From Micropterix aruncella (lineage: Eukaryota; Arthropoda; Insecta; Lepidoptera; Micropterigidae), in the NCBI GenBank assembly GCA_944548615.1, contig OX155976.1, positions 8,851,476 through 8,915,475 on the forward strand: a DNA stretch of 64,000 nucleotides, in the 5' to 3' direction. Positions 35,494-46,006 of the stretch are shown here, piece after piece; the first letter of the stretch is position 1; each line of letters starts with the position of its first letter. The notes under the pieces were generated by a model that saw only the letters and a program-made list of their open reading frames with translations, had not been told where the DNA came from and made no database searches. A program made the position numbers and the translations under genes.

Positions 35494-38400
35494 AAAAAAA
35501 AAAATGGCATGTCAGGGATGACACTTCAATGTCTGATCACAGACAAATAACCTTTAAACTACTAAACACCGTAGACTGTCAAACCACAACTTTCAGGAAT
35601 CCTAAAGCCACCGACTGGGACGCTTACCGTACCACACTAAGGCTTAACCTTGAAACAATACAAAAAAATATAAAAACACGCGAGAGTCTAGAGTTGGCCG
35701 TGGCGGATACCACAAAAGGCATTATAAACGCCTATGAGGAAAGCTGCCCACTCAAGACAAAGACCTCCAAAAGAAAAGTTCCATGGTGGAACCCGAAGTT
35801 GGACAAACTAAGGAAGGAAACCCGGAAACTATTTAATAAGGCTAAACAAACTCTCAACTGGGAGGAATACAAAAAAGCCTTAACCGAGTAAAACAAAGAA
35901 ATTAGGAGAGCCAAAAGAGCAACATGGAAAAGCTTCTGCGAGGACATAGTGGAAACGCCTCAAGCAGCCAGAGTACATAGACTGCTCGCAAAGGACAAAC
36001 CTAACCATATTGGTCTTCTGAAAAAACCAAACGGAACCTTTACAACAAATGAAAAGGAAACTTTGGAGGAACTAATATCGACCCACTTCCCAGGTGCTGT
36101 GACAACTAGCAACGCCGCCACTGCTCCATACAGACCTCGAAACGAGGACTGGAGTAGGGCTGCTAGAATCATAAGGCCCGATCAAGTTAAATGGGCCGTA
36201 AAATCCTTTAAACCTTACAAATCATGCGGGGACGACGGAATCATGCCCGTGCTTTTGCAACAGGGTATCGACATTCTAACCCCATATCTGGTTAAAATCT
36301 TCAGAGCAAGCTATGCCTGGGGACATATACCAGAAGAATGGACCAAGGTCAAAGTGCTATTCATACCCAAGGCTGGCAGGAAGGACTACGCACTGTCAAA
36401 GTCCTTCAGGCCAATTAGCCTAACATCCTTTCTACTGAAAGCGATGGAAAAGATACTGGATAGCTATATCAGGGAAAAAATCCTAACGGTCAACCCTATC
36501 AGCTGTAACCAACACGCCTACCGCAGAGGCAAATCCACGGAAACCGCTCTGCTCTACCTAGTAGACAGAGTGGAAAAGGCGTTGGAAGACAAGCAAATCG
36601 CAGTATGCGCATTTTTAGACATTGAGGGCGCCTTCGACAAAACCCCAATTAAATCACTGGTGAAGGGACTAGAGTCAAAACAAGTTGACAACACCACAAC
36701 CAGATGGGTGAAAGCGATGCTCTCAAACTGCACGGCCAAGGTAGCTCTTCACGGAACAAACCTTGAAGTCACCACTACAAGAGGCTGCCCGCAGGGAGGC
36801 GTAGTACTCTCGCCCCTACTATGGACTCTTGCAATAGATCAACTCCTGCATAGGATGGCAGAGGCCAGGATAGACACACAGGGCTATGCTGATGACCTAG
36901 TAGTCATTGTCCGGGGCTTCTGCCAAAACACGATCTCACACATAATGCAAAAAGCGTTAACAATCGTTAGCAATTGGTGCAGAGAGAACGAATTATCGGT
37001 CAACGCCGATAAGACCGTCCTCGTGCCATTTACCAACAAACGTCAACTAGGTCGACTAAAAATGCCAATCTTAAACCACAGGCAGATTCCTTTCTCCAGG
37101 GAAGTAAAGTAACTGGGAGTCACGCTCGACCAGAGACTCACCTGGAACAGCCACCTAGATAAAACAATTCAAAAAGCTAAAAGTGCTTTGGGTATAAGCA
37201 GAAGACTGGCGGGGAAAAACTGGGGCCTTAACCCCAAGATCTCCCACTGGCTATACACTGCCATTGTGAGGCCGATAATCTCGTACGCCTCGGTGGTATG
37301 GTGCAACAAAGCCAACCAAAAAACTGTGATTACCAAACTAAACAATATCCAAAGGACGGCGTGCCTCATGACAACTGGCGCAATGTCCTCCACTCCTGGA
37401 GCAGCTCTAGATGCACTGCTGAACTTACCGCCCCTACACATTCATTTGCAACAGGTGGCGAAAGCCAGCATGTACAGGCTATCTGCCCGAGAGAAGGTAA
37501 ACTGGATCTCACAAGCACTAAGATCAGTTCTTGACTCAGTCAGTGAAAATCCAACCCTCGACATGGTATCAGACACCATGCTCCCACTCCTAAACTTTGG
37601 AAAACTTTTTACAGTGGAACTGCCGCCCAGAGACGACTGGCTAAAAAGCCAACTGCAATGGGAGGCCGGTAGCCTTAAATGGTATACTGATGGGTCCAAA
37701 TCGGGACTTGACGTAGGCTGTGGTATATATGGAGAGCGACCCAACTTCGAAAGAAGTGTAAACTTGGGAAAATACGCCTCCATATTCCAAGCGGAGGTTT
37801 ACGCCATTATTGAATGTGCGGATATCAACCTCAAAAAGGACTACGCCAACCACCGTATCTATATCCACTCGGATAGCAAAGCAGCTCTTATGGCACTAGC
37901 CTCGAATACCATTAATTCAAAGCTAGTGCAAAACTGCATATCACTACTGAATTCCCTGGGCGAAAAGAACAGGGTAATACTAAGATGGGTTCCCGGCCAT
38001 GCAGGAATCGAGGGAAATGAAAAAGCCGACGAACTTGCTAGGACGGGAGCAAAGGGAGCGTTGTGCGGCCCTGAACCTTGCTGTGGCGTACCAAAAAGCC
38101 TTGCAAACCTAATGCTCAAACAAATGTGTTTAGAACAATCCGTCAACCACTGGAACAACACGCCAGGGTTGAATCATTCCAAAGCGCTTATTAAGCCTTA
38201 CGACCGTAAGACGGCCCGTGAGGCCCTATCGCTAAATAGGAACAATCTACGTATACTGGTAAGGGCGCTCACGGGGCATTGTGGCCTGAACAAACACATG
38301 TTCAACCTCAAGCTCAAAGACACAAAAATGTGCAGGTTCTGCCAAGGGGCAGAGGAAACTCCCCAGCACCTCATGTGCGAGTGTGGCCCGCTGATGCGTA

Positions 38401-38596
38401 AAAGATACAACCACCTGGGTGGTCACTACCTCCAACCTGAGGAGGTAAAACAATCTGGCGCCAAAAGCCTGCTGCGATTCTTAAATGACACGAGGCTTAG
38501 CGCAGAACTATAGTAGGTGGCGAGCACAATAGATCAGCAATGGTCGCAGTGTTACAAGGCTCATAAAGACCTTAGAAAAGCCCCACACAACAAATA
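35494..38596 (+). mobile_element. Near-intact RNase H-bearing LINE (I/LOA/R1-group), 5'-truncated
   Basis: About 3.1 kb: an 11-A run at the left junction, ORF2 from inside the endonuclease domain to the end, a short 3' UTR and a tail AACAAATAAAAAAAATAAAA. The left flank is an AB repeat and the right flank a unit of the 119-bp minisatellite, so no target duplication can be read. Its 3' end is nearly identical to 1-361. Confidence 0.85.
35505..38513 (+). pseudogene. LINE ORF2 polyprotein: endonuclease end, reverse transcriptase, RNase H, zinc knuckle; two nonsense codons
   Basis: One frame of about 1000 codons, interrupted only by TAA at 35889-35891 and 37110-37112. It would reverse-transcribe element RNA at a nicked target. 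Order: end of the endonuclease (SMSDHRQITF); reverse transcriptase with FRPISLTSFLLKAMEK, AVCAFLDIEGAFDK (first Asp), RGCPQGGVVLSPLLW and YADD (36885-36896); RNase H with WYTDGSKSG (Asp codon 37689), FQAEVYAIIE, IHSDSKAAL and WVPGHAGIEGNEKADELA, all catalytic acids present; zinc knuckle CRFCQGAEETPQHLMCEC. Both stops replace expected tyrosines: the second sits in the conserved K-Y-LGVTLD motif. Presence of RNase H separates it from the CR1/Jockey-like pieces nearby. Exact clade is not settled. Confidence 0.9.
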
Positions 38597-38754
38597 AAAA
38601 AAATAAAATCATAATTAAACGCGTATGCAAAAAATCGTTTCTGTGCTATTACCCGTTGAGGTGTTCCTTCTTCGGGAGCCAATCCTGGGTGCAGCAGCCC
38701 TGTCGCGGTGAATTTTAGAACAGGCTATCATAATTGAATGCATCTGGCGGGTTT
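38597..38754 (+). repeat. Single diverged unit of the 119-bp minisatellite
   Basis: TTAAACGCGTATGCAAAA, TTTCTGTGCTATTACCCGTT, GGGAGCCAATCCTGG and AGAACAGGCTATCATAATTG follow the unit order at 7034-7150. It forms the right flank of the LINE. Confidence 0.6.
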
Positions 38755-38960
38755 TTAATCATAGACAATTTCTTACAATCAACCTTACTATGAAGTTTTT
38801 ATATGTACCTACCTATGTTTGCTTTTGGGTTTGATGGACAGAATTAAAATGCGATTCCGTTAATTTTATCCCAGCGGAAAATGGTCGTCCAACCGGGCAT
38901 CGAACCTGGAACCTTACAATGTATGATCAGGCGACCTAACCTCTATGCCACCGAGCCGTA
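38755..38960 (-). mobile_element. tRNA-derived SINE, reverse copy
   Basis: Minus strand: GGCTCGGTGGCATAGAGGTT (A-box region, 38957 down), then GATCATACATTGTAAGGTTC, a B box GGTTCGATGCCCGG, then the body AAATGCAATTCCGTTAAT-like and GTAAGGTTGATTGTAAGAAA at the 3' end. Matches the forward copy at 62567-62811. Confidence 0.75.
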
Positions 38961-39322
38961 CTTGACCATCGTTATATCTAGATGACTAATTTATCATCAT
39001 TAACTGCCAACTACTACTAAGGATAATATCGAAGCTATAAATACTAAACATTATGCTCTTTCTGTTTAGCAATATTAGCATCTATCTAGTTATATTTCTT
39101 TGTTTATTCACTTCTTGTATCTTTTTATTATATGTGAAAACTTTTAATTGACCTTCAGCACTTATTTCTCAATGTGTACCTATATAATATGTTTAACCAG
39201 CTGTAAGTTTTCCTAAGAAATTAAAATAAAATATAATACTATTGATTATTACATAAATAATAAGGTAAGATGAGATTAATATCACGCTATAATATCACGC
39301 ATCAATCAATAATATTTATGTA
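38961..39322. other. AT-rich stretch, no recognised feature
   Basis: No frame or repeat partner recognised between the SINE and the LINE tail. Confidence 0.4.
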
Positions 39323-40003
39323 ATGTTTCTACTATATAATTATTTAGTCCGTAGCATACTTGAATATAACTCGGTCATCTGGTGTACAAGTGAAAACAAA
39401 TACATTCAGATGGTAGAGCGCATTCAAAGAAAAATTTTAAGATATGTTTATTACAGAAAATACAATATTTATCCATACTTATTTCCGCCCGATTTTGTGC
39501 TAGGAATGGTAGGATACAACAGTCTTGAAACGCGTCGATATATTTCCCTAATTATATTTGCATATAAATTAATCCAAGGTACTATTTATTTGCCAGAGAT
39601 ACTATGTAAGTTTGAATTGTACGTGCCGGTAAATTACACAGCGAGGAGATCGCATCTATTGTTTAATGTGCCGTACCATCGTTCTAATATTTTTAAAGAC
39701 AGGCCAGTGGGAAGGGTTATATCTCTTCTTAATTCCTTACCGACAGAAATAGACATCTTTTGTATATCCCTTTGTCAGCTAAAAAGGCAACTCCCTGCTA
39801 TCTCATGTTTATCATAATCTGTCTTTTATTTAGTTTTATATTTTTTATGTTTTTTTCTTGTTCAATGTTAGCATTAATTTAGGTATGTAATTCATTTATT
39901 TTTAGACTTACACTCTAGCTTTAAAATTCAAGGGCGAATTGGATTCGTCTGTAATGCTCTTGAATAATATTTGAAACTAATAAATAATAATAATAAATAA
40001 ATT
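39323..40003 (+). mobile_element. 5'-truncated LINE (CR1/Jockey-like), copy 2
   Basis: The frame 39323-39817 gives SLVRSILEYNS-like sequence (YLVRSILEYNSVIWCTSENK), VERIQRKILRYVYYRK, GMVGYNSLETRRYISL, ARRSHLLFNVPYHRSNIF and the same ISCLS terminus as the copy at 1482. This is the post-thumb part of a reverse transcriptase polyprotein. A ~160-base UTR and an (AATAAT/AAAT)n tail (39979-40003) follow. The ATG at 39323 is internal to the original protein. Confidence 0.8.
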
Positions 40004-40685
40004 TAAATATCAAGCTAATCAAGTCGCTTTCACAAAATATTTATCAGTGTATTCGTACCTATATACATTGGAAAATTAATGGATAAAATTGTATCCACAT
40101 AAAATTTTAGACATTTCTTTAACTATTATATCAATATATAAAAATCAATCATTCGATTGAATTCAAAATTTCCTAATGCTCATCTTCTGGGTCAATATCA
40201 ACGAGCCAGCATGTTGCGAAATTATTAATTTGTTGTTCATGTAATTTAAAAAACTATAGTTTTAATGGCGGATATCGATTTCGAATTATTGCCAGGCTCG
40301 CTTTATGTTACGACGTTTCTTATGCAATGCGATTTTTAAACGGTCTTCGTATTTATAACTGAGTATCGCGAAATGTGGGATTTCGGCAAGTTTTCGCCAT
40401 AACTTTTGCGAAAATAATAGGTTTTTCCTTTGATTGATGATTGCTGACGTGAGCGTGACATAAATACGTAGAATAGATATTTCATTAGGAGCTTCATTTA
40501 AATCATTTACATTTTTAATATAAATTTACATGGGAGTCACAAAACTCAAATACAATAAAGAATACCAAACACCTTTAAATTCAGTTACTTTTGGGCATTT
40601 TTTGCCATGTCTTTTGCGAAAGTAATAGGTTTTTCCGTTAATTGATAATCCAACGTTGACGTGAGTGTGACATGAATACGCAGTA
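40004..40685. other. Unassigned, with a ~208-bp diverged tandem duplication
   Basis: TTTTGCGAAAATAATAGGTT and GACGTGAGCGTGACATAAAT (40404-40465) recur as TTTTGCGAAAGTAATAGGTT and GACGTGAGTGTGACATGAAT (40612-40675). 40004-40395 has no recognised content. Confidence 0.5.
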
Positions 40686-41208
40686 CTTATTTATTTATTT
40701 ATTTATTTAGGTACATAGGATTAGGTATACAGTTCATTCATAGGTCATGTAATATTATAATAATTATATAAATTATTTAATAATTAATATAGGGAGGTTT
40801 AACACATCTTACATGACCTTTACTGCCAATAGCACATCTAACTAGGCGATAATTTGGCCCGTCTCTAGATGTGCATAATTTTATGCAATTTTAAGAAATG
40901 AAGTGTTTTTTTTTAAATAAATTATTTGGACCCACCACCTGTATATACACATAAATATACCAATTTTATAAAAAATATAGCTATGTAATAAATATATACA
41001 TTTATAGTTGTAATTTAATAAAATTTAAATTAAGAAAAATAGATAAGTGATACTAAATAAATTGTCGTGCGTTGCAAAGAAGTTGTCGTGCGTTGCAAAG
41101 AAGTACTGATCCTATATTACGAGCTTTACAGGATGGTAATCAATCAATCAATCAAAAATTGTTTATTTTGTTAAAAACTCTTGCAGTTGTGCTAACTTTA
41201 TTTTACAG
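40686..41208 (-). mobile_element. LINE 3' UTR with (AAAT)n tail
   Basis: Minus strand ends in (AAAT)n at 40686-40712, next to CTAATCCTATGTACC. Above 41050 a 21-base segment (TTGTCGTGCGTTGCAAAGAAG) is directly repeated (about 41061-41103). No coding part kept. Confidence 0.4.
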
Positions 41209-41852
41209 CAGTGTATTTCAACCTTTTTTAGATCGCGACTCCCTTTTACTTAAAAATAAAATACGTGTGGCACTCGGGGACTGCCGCGGTAAAGCTGTTG
41301 CATATCATTTTAAACAACTTATGCAATTATAATTATTTATTTATTTTATTTTTTCTTATATCAGATAACCGCGCTCTATCGGAAAACGTTGAAATTATTC
41401 CGAATCATTTGCGGCTGCGGAATCAAATGATTCGGAATAATTTAAACGTCTTCCGATAGAGCGCCCGGCACGGTTTTTTTATTCGATAAAGCAAAAAAAC
41501 GGATTATTCGAAAAAAATCGTTAATGAAAAGATAGATAATTAAGTTATCTTTAAAATGGTGCAGGTTTCATAATAATACGCCAGATAGTATTTGCGTAGT
41601 AGTCGTTTTTGTGTTCGGTTAGATCTAATTTCACAAATTAATTACACTATGTAATATAAACAAAATCTAAAATATTCAACGCTACGAATATTAGGAAAAT
41701 ATTCTTGTTTAACATATATTTTTTTGAATCGTAAGCAGTACTCGTTTAGACGTAATTATCAGTTTAAAATCATAAATTTTCGTTAAGAATTTTCTTCATT
41801 CGGTCGCCGCGCTGGTCTAGGCCCGCGATAAAAGCTATGCAATAGCTTAAAA
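41209..41852 (+). mobile_element. hAT-like end plus hairpin MITE 'TGTGGCACTCGGGG', copy 1
   Basis: Starts CAGTGTATTTCAACCTTTTT, a common hAT terminus, then GATCGCGACTCCC and CGTGTGGCACTCGGGGACTG. From ~41262 it is shared with 59430-60046 (reverse) and 60536-61141 (forward). A long perfect-looking hairpin (GCGCTCTATCGG... ...CCGATAGAGCGC, 41372-41463, arms ~40) sits inside; the right end is GCGATAAAAGCTATGCAATA followed by GCTTA. No opposite hAT end was found, so the CAGTG may belong to a different, older element. Confidence 0.6.
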
Positions 41853-42203
41853 ACTTTTTGCTATCCCATTTTAGCCTCCTGGGTACAGTTGTACTATACA
41901 TAGTACGTAAGAAAAAAATAATTCAGAGGTTTAAAATGGCGACACCGAAATACGAATAAACAGATTTTCCAGAGTAGGTTTTTTTTACTATTTTTCTCAT
42001 AATAAGTCATTATTAATGAGTGTACTGGTAGTTTTAAAAAAAATCCAAAAAGGGCATTAGGAACTTAAGACGTTAGACTGATGTCTCTTCCACAGCTGTA
42101 GCTGTAACCATCTAATAAATGAAGTTTTGTGGAAACGATGACGAAATCCACATTATTTTTACCCGATTTTCACATTCGAAGCTGTACGTATTTGTTTCCA
42201 TCT
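41853..42203. other. No recognised feature
   Basis: Contains a short palindrome GTACTATACATAGTAC (41892). Nothing else supported. Confidence 0.35.
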
Positions 42204-42672
42204 TAAGGTTCTTTGTTTCGCATCAACTCTGATCCGCGCACCTGCAACTGCTCTAGTAGTGGATACGTTGGCGCTACTGGAGCGTGCAACGTTGCACGCT
42301 CCGCGGCGAGCGCTCTGAGCGGTGGCGGTAAATGCGCGAACACAAAGTGATGCGCAGTGCGTTCGTGGACGCGAACAAAGCGAGATATAGGTGGGTACGT
42401 CTTGCGCATCACGTTCGGCGTTCAGTAAGCGTGAATCCATCGCTATGGAGTGGGCCGGAGAGAAATGTCTAGCTCTAATCGAGGAGTATCGAAATTATAC
42501 AGTGCTGTGGGATCCGAAGGATGAGAAAATTAAAAATAAATTCTGGCGAAGACATGTTCGCTCAGCGTTCGAATGAAAACTGCGGAGCACTCGTTGTTCT
42601 TGAGTTGATGCGCGCACCGTCTCCATTTGAGCAGTTGCAGATGCGCGGAGCAGGGTTGATGCGCGAACCTAA
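42204..42672 (+). mobile_element. PIF/Harbinger-type element with TAA duplication, MADF-like ORF inside
   Basis: TAA at 42204-42206 and 42670-42672 flank a 463-base element with inverted ends: left GGTTCTTTGTTTCGCATCAA, right (minus) GGTTCGCGCATCAACCCTGC, matching further through CCGCGCA.CTGCAACTGCTC. A 3-bp TAA target is characteristic of PIF/Harbinger, which carry a transposase plus a Myb/SANT/MADF-type DNA-binding protein. Only a piece of the latter is present here. Confidence 0.75.
42445..42576 (+). pseudogene. MADF/Myb-SANT-like N-terminus within the Harbinger element
   Basis: The 43-residue frame MEWAGEKCLALIEEYRNYTV then LWDPKDEKIKNKFWRRH matches the start of MADF domains ('LIxLYRxxPxLWDPxxxxYKNKxxR'). 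In the full domain a further ~45 residues would follow, absent here because of the stop at 42574-42576. In an autonomous Harbinger this protein would help nuclear import and end binding of the transposase; that role is from family knowledge. Confidence 0.65.
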
Positions 42673-42691
42673 TGGATACCCACCTTAAGAT

Positions 42692-43701
42692 TTCTTTATT
42701 TATTTATTTATTTAAGAATTAATTACTATAAAACATTGATTAACTTACAAAAACTTCAGGAACCGAATGGCAAAACCTTAACCTTTTGCTTATTTGTTTC
42801 TGTCACCCAACTGAGACTAGCCCGTTCTAGGGTGGACGGGACTCCAATATTACAATCAAGTTTGCTTGATTGCTTGGTTGCCTACAAATGTACAAGTTTT
42901 AGAAAAAAGCTAATGACACTAAATTTCCCTAAAATGTGGTCTTTAGAATAAAATAAAAAATATTATAATAAAAAAAATATTAAAAATATATAATAAATAA
43001 AATGCAATTCCATTATTAAATCGGCAATAAATATAATATAAAATTCGATTAAATAATATAAATAAAGTTATATTTGAGAAAAGAAAGAAACAGTCATTAA
43101 TATTTAATATTATGTTAAGTAATATAGGATTTAACATAAAAATACCTAGTCTAAAAGTATAATTCATTGTCAAAGTCAAATATTTTTTGGTAGTTAGTTC
43201 AATGTTAAAAAATACTTAATATATAAGTTTAAAAATATGTTAATAATTTGTGCACCTAAGTTTTATTATACTATTATTTCTAACATTTGATGTATGGTTA
43301 GTCTGTCATGATTTGATAACCATTTTTTTAATTTATTTTTGAATTCCCTAAATGTCAAATTCATTTTTATTTCCATATTGATCAGATTGTAAAATCTCGG
43401 CGCAATGAAAGAGTAATGTCTTTGTCCAAATTATGTTTTCCTTCTGGGTATTATTAAGCTATTTTCTAAAACTTGTCTCGTTGGTCGCCGGTTCTGAATT
43501 ATTCCTAAATTTGAGTTATTGTCCAAAAATAGCCTTAAGAGGGAGGTTATTAGAAAAAGTTGCCTACAATCAAGAACTTTAGCTTCCTTATACAGTTCAT
43601 TAGTGGGATGGCGATATGGTCTACGTAGAATAATTTTTAATATAAATTTCTGCGCAACTTGCAATGGCTCTAGCAGGGTTTTACCACATCCACCCCATCC
43701 A
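42692..43701 (-). mobile_element. 5'-truncated LINE, 'RHPTNELYKEA' family, copy 1
   Basis: Minus strand: coding end 43701-43266, 3' UTR with CCCACCCTAGAACGGG-type block and an (AAAT)n tail at 42695-42712. The same family is at 56012-57968 and 60049-61658. The left edge touches the MADF-containing Harbinger element within ~20 bases. Confidence 0.75.
43266..43700 (-). pseudogene. LINE reverse transcriptase C-terminus with one nonsense codon
   Basis: The frame reads VAQKFILKIILRRPYRHPTN, ELYKEAKVLDCRQLF and LIIPRRKT, then TAA (43428-43431) where the intact copy at 61185-61658 has serine (TCA to TAA), then FGQRHYSFIAPRFYNLINME to the stop near 43266. A single nonsense mutation in an otherwise conserved end indicates a fairly young copy. 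Confidence 0.75.
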
Positions 43702-43889
43702 GATCAACATAAAGTTTACTAAAAGCAGTAGCAAAATACACAATAATTATGTTTTTCTTCCGAAGCTGTAAATGTTTGCATATTATACAAATACAGATTT
43801 TGTAATATTCTCAATTATTATTTTTAAATAACCTGCGCCCCGCCCCCCCCCCCCCCAGGGGGAGCCGACCCACCGGTTGAAAATCACTG
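43702..43889 (+). mobile_element. hAT-like terminal fragment
   Basis: Ends GACCCACCGGTTGAAAATCACTG at 43867-43889 (quoted in two parts: GACCCACCGG, TTGAAAATCACTG); reversed, CAGTGATTTTCAACCGGTGG is a frequent hAT terminus. A ~15-C run (43842-43857) precedes it. The other end is not identified. Confidence 0.55.
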
Positions 43890-44043
43890 TTGCAAAAGTT
43901 ACATTAGTTAAATACTGTACACTAATACATCCAATCGAATACTGTGGAGAATATTTTTGGGAGCTAATTCGTTCCACAGTATAAGACCGCATATTTTTGG
44001 AGAGACATGTCCTAAAAAACACCGGACACGTTAAAAAATAAAC
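43890..44043. other. Short unassigned spacer
   Basis: No family resemblance. The 79-codon minus frame through here and the hAT end has no recognised content. Confidence 0.35.
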
Positions 44044-44796
44044 AAAAAGAAACGGGCGAACCCGTCACCCTAGGCTGAATGAATGAAAATCTCTTTATTG
44101 CACAATAAAAATAAGGTAAAATGGCAGATTTATTGCTACACTACAACAATATCTTCCAGTCAACCAACATGCGGGTGTGAAAAGAAGAGTAGGCAACAAA
44201 ATTATAGGTATAACGATATGTGATCGTTCTTTGGGCCGTGTGATAAACGTAGAAGACTTAGAGACAAGACAATATACTGTCTAGCTCCGCCAACAAGCCC
44301 GTTAGAGGCCCTCGCCTTGCAGCGAGGCACCGGGAAAGGTAAACAGCGGGCAGCCTCGCCCCCTAACTACCAGTTTTGGTAGGATATCTCCGTCTGAAGT
44401 TAAGTTAAGGATACCTGCGTCCTCTCGACTGGTTATGAGTCCGAATCTGCTTACGCGGCCTTTACCTGCTGTATTACAGCGGTAATTCAATTTGAATTTA
44501 TCGCAGACCTAGGCGTCTTTTGCAGTCATTTCAAGAGTGTTACACTTGTAGGTATTTCTTCAGGCAGGTCAACATCCACTCCCACTGCTTAGGAGAAGTG
44601 TATTTGCATAGTCTCCAGACTCCTTCAGCAATTAGTCTGAGTGCCCAATCGATTGGCGTCGCAGAACGGTGCGCAAACCGGCCCAGAAGCGCCGGGAAGC
44701 AATCGCACCGGGAGAAACCGGTCCACCAGATTGTGAGGCCTGTGACTCGGGATTCATACCCGGGGTAGCTTTCCACACGAGGAGGCGTCTGAATTT
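44044..44796 (-). mobile_element. AB repeat, old diverged full-length copy, reverse
   Basis: B end GGGCGAACCCGTCACC at 44054, then an insert of about 120-150 bases (near 44076-44215), then TGATCGTTCTTT, ACAAGCCCGTTAGAGG, CTCTCGACTGGTTATGAGTC and the A part (GCCCAATCGATTGGCGTC, AACGGTGCGCAAACCGG, GATTCATACCCGGGG). It is much more diverged than the other copies, so the family is old. A LINE tail interrupts it at 44797. Confidence 0.65.
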
Positions 44797-45425
44797 ATTT
44801 ATTATATTTATTATTTATTTGATTATTCGCTTATTACTAACCGACATTACAGTGAAAGCAAGACATTGAAAAGTAAAATTAATAAAGACGTCACCGTAAT
44901 TATACAAATAAAATGACACTTATAATACTAGCTATAATATAATAATAAATAATTAATAGTCTGCAATTTAAACGAGTGAGGGTTAATGGTAAATATAGCA
45001 AAAGCTGGTGCCATCGAGTGAATTTTATTTAAGCGCCGCAAAGCACGCGCCAACAGATTCCAACTCGCAAGTTTAGTGCGCGAGAATGGCTCCGCGAAAA
45101 TTTGGTGCGATCGAACACAAAGATAATTATTTGGTACGAAAAGATCCACCTTGGCTAGTAAGCTAGGGTTATCAGTTTTACCACGAGTTAGATTCAAAAC
45201 ATAGGACATAGTCAACATTTCTCATCTGAGACAGAGAGAATTATAGCCAACCATTCCTGTGATAATAAGATTCCAGAGCAAATGAAAAGCCTTGGAGAGG
45301 ACCAATTTAAAAAGATAATTATACATAATTTGGTAAGAAACCCAATTTATGGTATAAGGGAGTTTGAAAATTCTGAGTTTATTTTCCATGTTGATGATTA
45401 ATGAAATGCGTAAAGTTTTAAACAT
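44797..45425 (-). pseudogene. LINE C-terminus with one nonsense codon, plus 3' UTR and tail
   Basis: Minus strand 45425-44928 in one frame: ENKLRIFKLPYTINWVSYQI, GMVGYNSLCLR, then TGA (45222-45224, where CGA for arginine fits), then EMLTMSYVLNLTRGKTDNPS, FVPNNYLCVRSHQIFAEPFS and the end. This is the same C-terminal type as the LINE at 39323 but another subfamily. The UTR runs to an ATTTATTT-type tail at 44797-44820. Confidence 0.7.
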
Positions 45426-45728
45426 AATGGTATTATGATAGCTGACATTCTAATTTTCATATAATTAAATTCATTTTTTAAAAAAAATACGAAGGCATAT
45501 TGCTGGATTGGCAATAAAATATATATTTTTTTATTATTCTACATAGAATTTGCATTTCTATTTTAATATATTATTCTCCCTGACTCATTACATTAGCATA
45601 TTTTGATTATTTGTATGTAGGTAATATTGAATATAATATTACAGCCATGACAACTATCACGATAGTTATGTTTATAATAATGAAATTTTTAGCATTTAAT
45701 TTTGTGACGCATCCAAGTGTAGGAATGC
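45426..45728. other. AT-rich, no recognised feature
   Basis: No frame or repeat partner noticed. Confidence 0.4.
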
Positions 45729-45914
45729 CTATCTACTGGAGTAGTTGATTGAATTGTATTGTATTGTATTGATAAATGCAGTCGGATACAAAAATGGATT
45801 ACATCTGTACTGCTTGACGCACAAAAATCTCAAAAAACACTTCTGTACCTTTTCCAGCATGAGGGTATATGTAGGTATCTTCATGTGAATTCCAAATAGC
45901 TGCATTCGAGTCAA
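45729..45914 (-). pseudogene. LINE reverse transcriptase scrap
   Basis: QLFGIHMKIPTYTLMLEKVQ then KCFLRFLCVKQYRCNPFLYP recalls the 'xIIWNPY....IExIQRKFLRYLC' segment of CR1/Jockey-like enzymes. It meets a (TATTG)n run (45752-45772) that looks like the tail of another LINE. Short and cut at both ends. Confidence 0.55.
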
Positions 45915-46006
45915 TGACTTCTAACAATCGAGTACAACGTGCGCTTAACCCGAATATTACTGAAGTGTTTGGATTGCCGTATCACAAACCCTAGAAGCTT
46001 GAAATA

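Noticed and set aside
37169..38453. Minus-strand frames under the near-intact LINE
   Set aside because: Shadows of the conserved plus-strand ORF2.
41209..41852. A complete hAT element starting at CAGTGTATTTCAACC
   Set aside because: No matching inverted end was found downstream; the right part is a separate MITE family that also occurs without this start.
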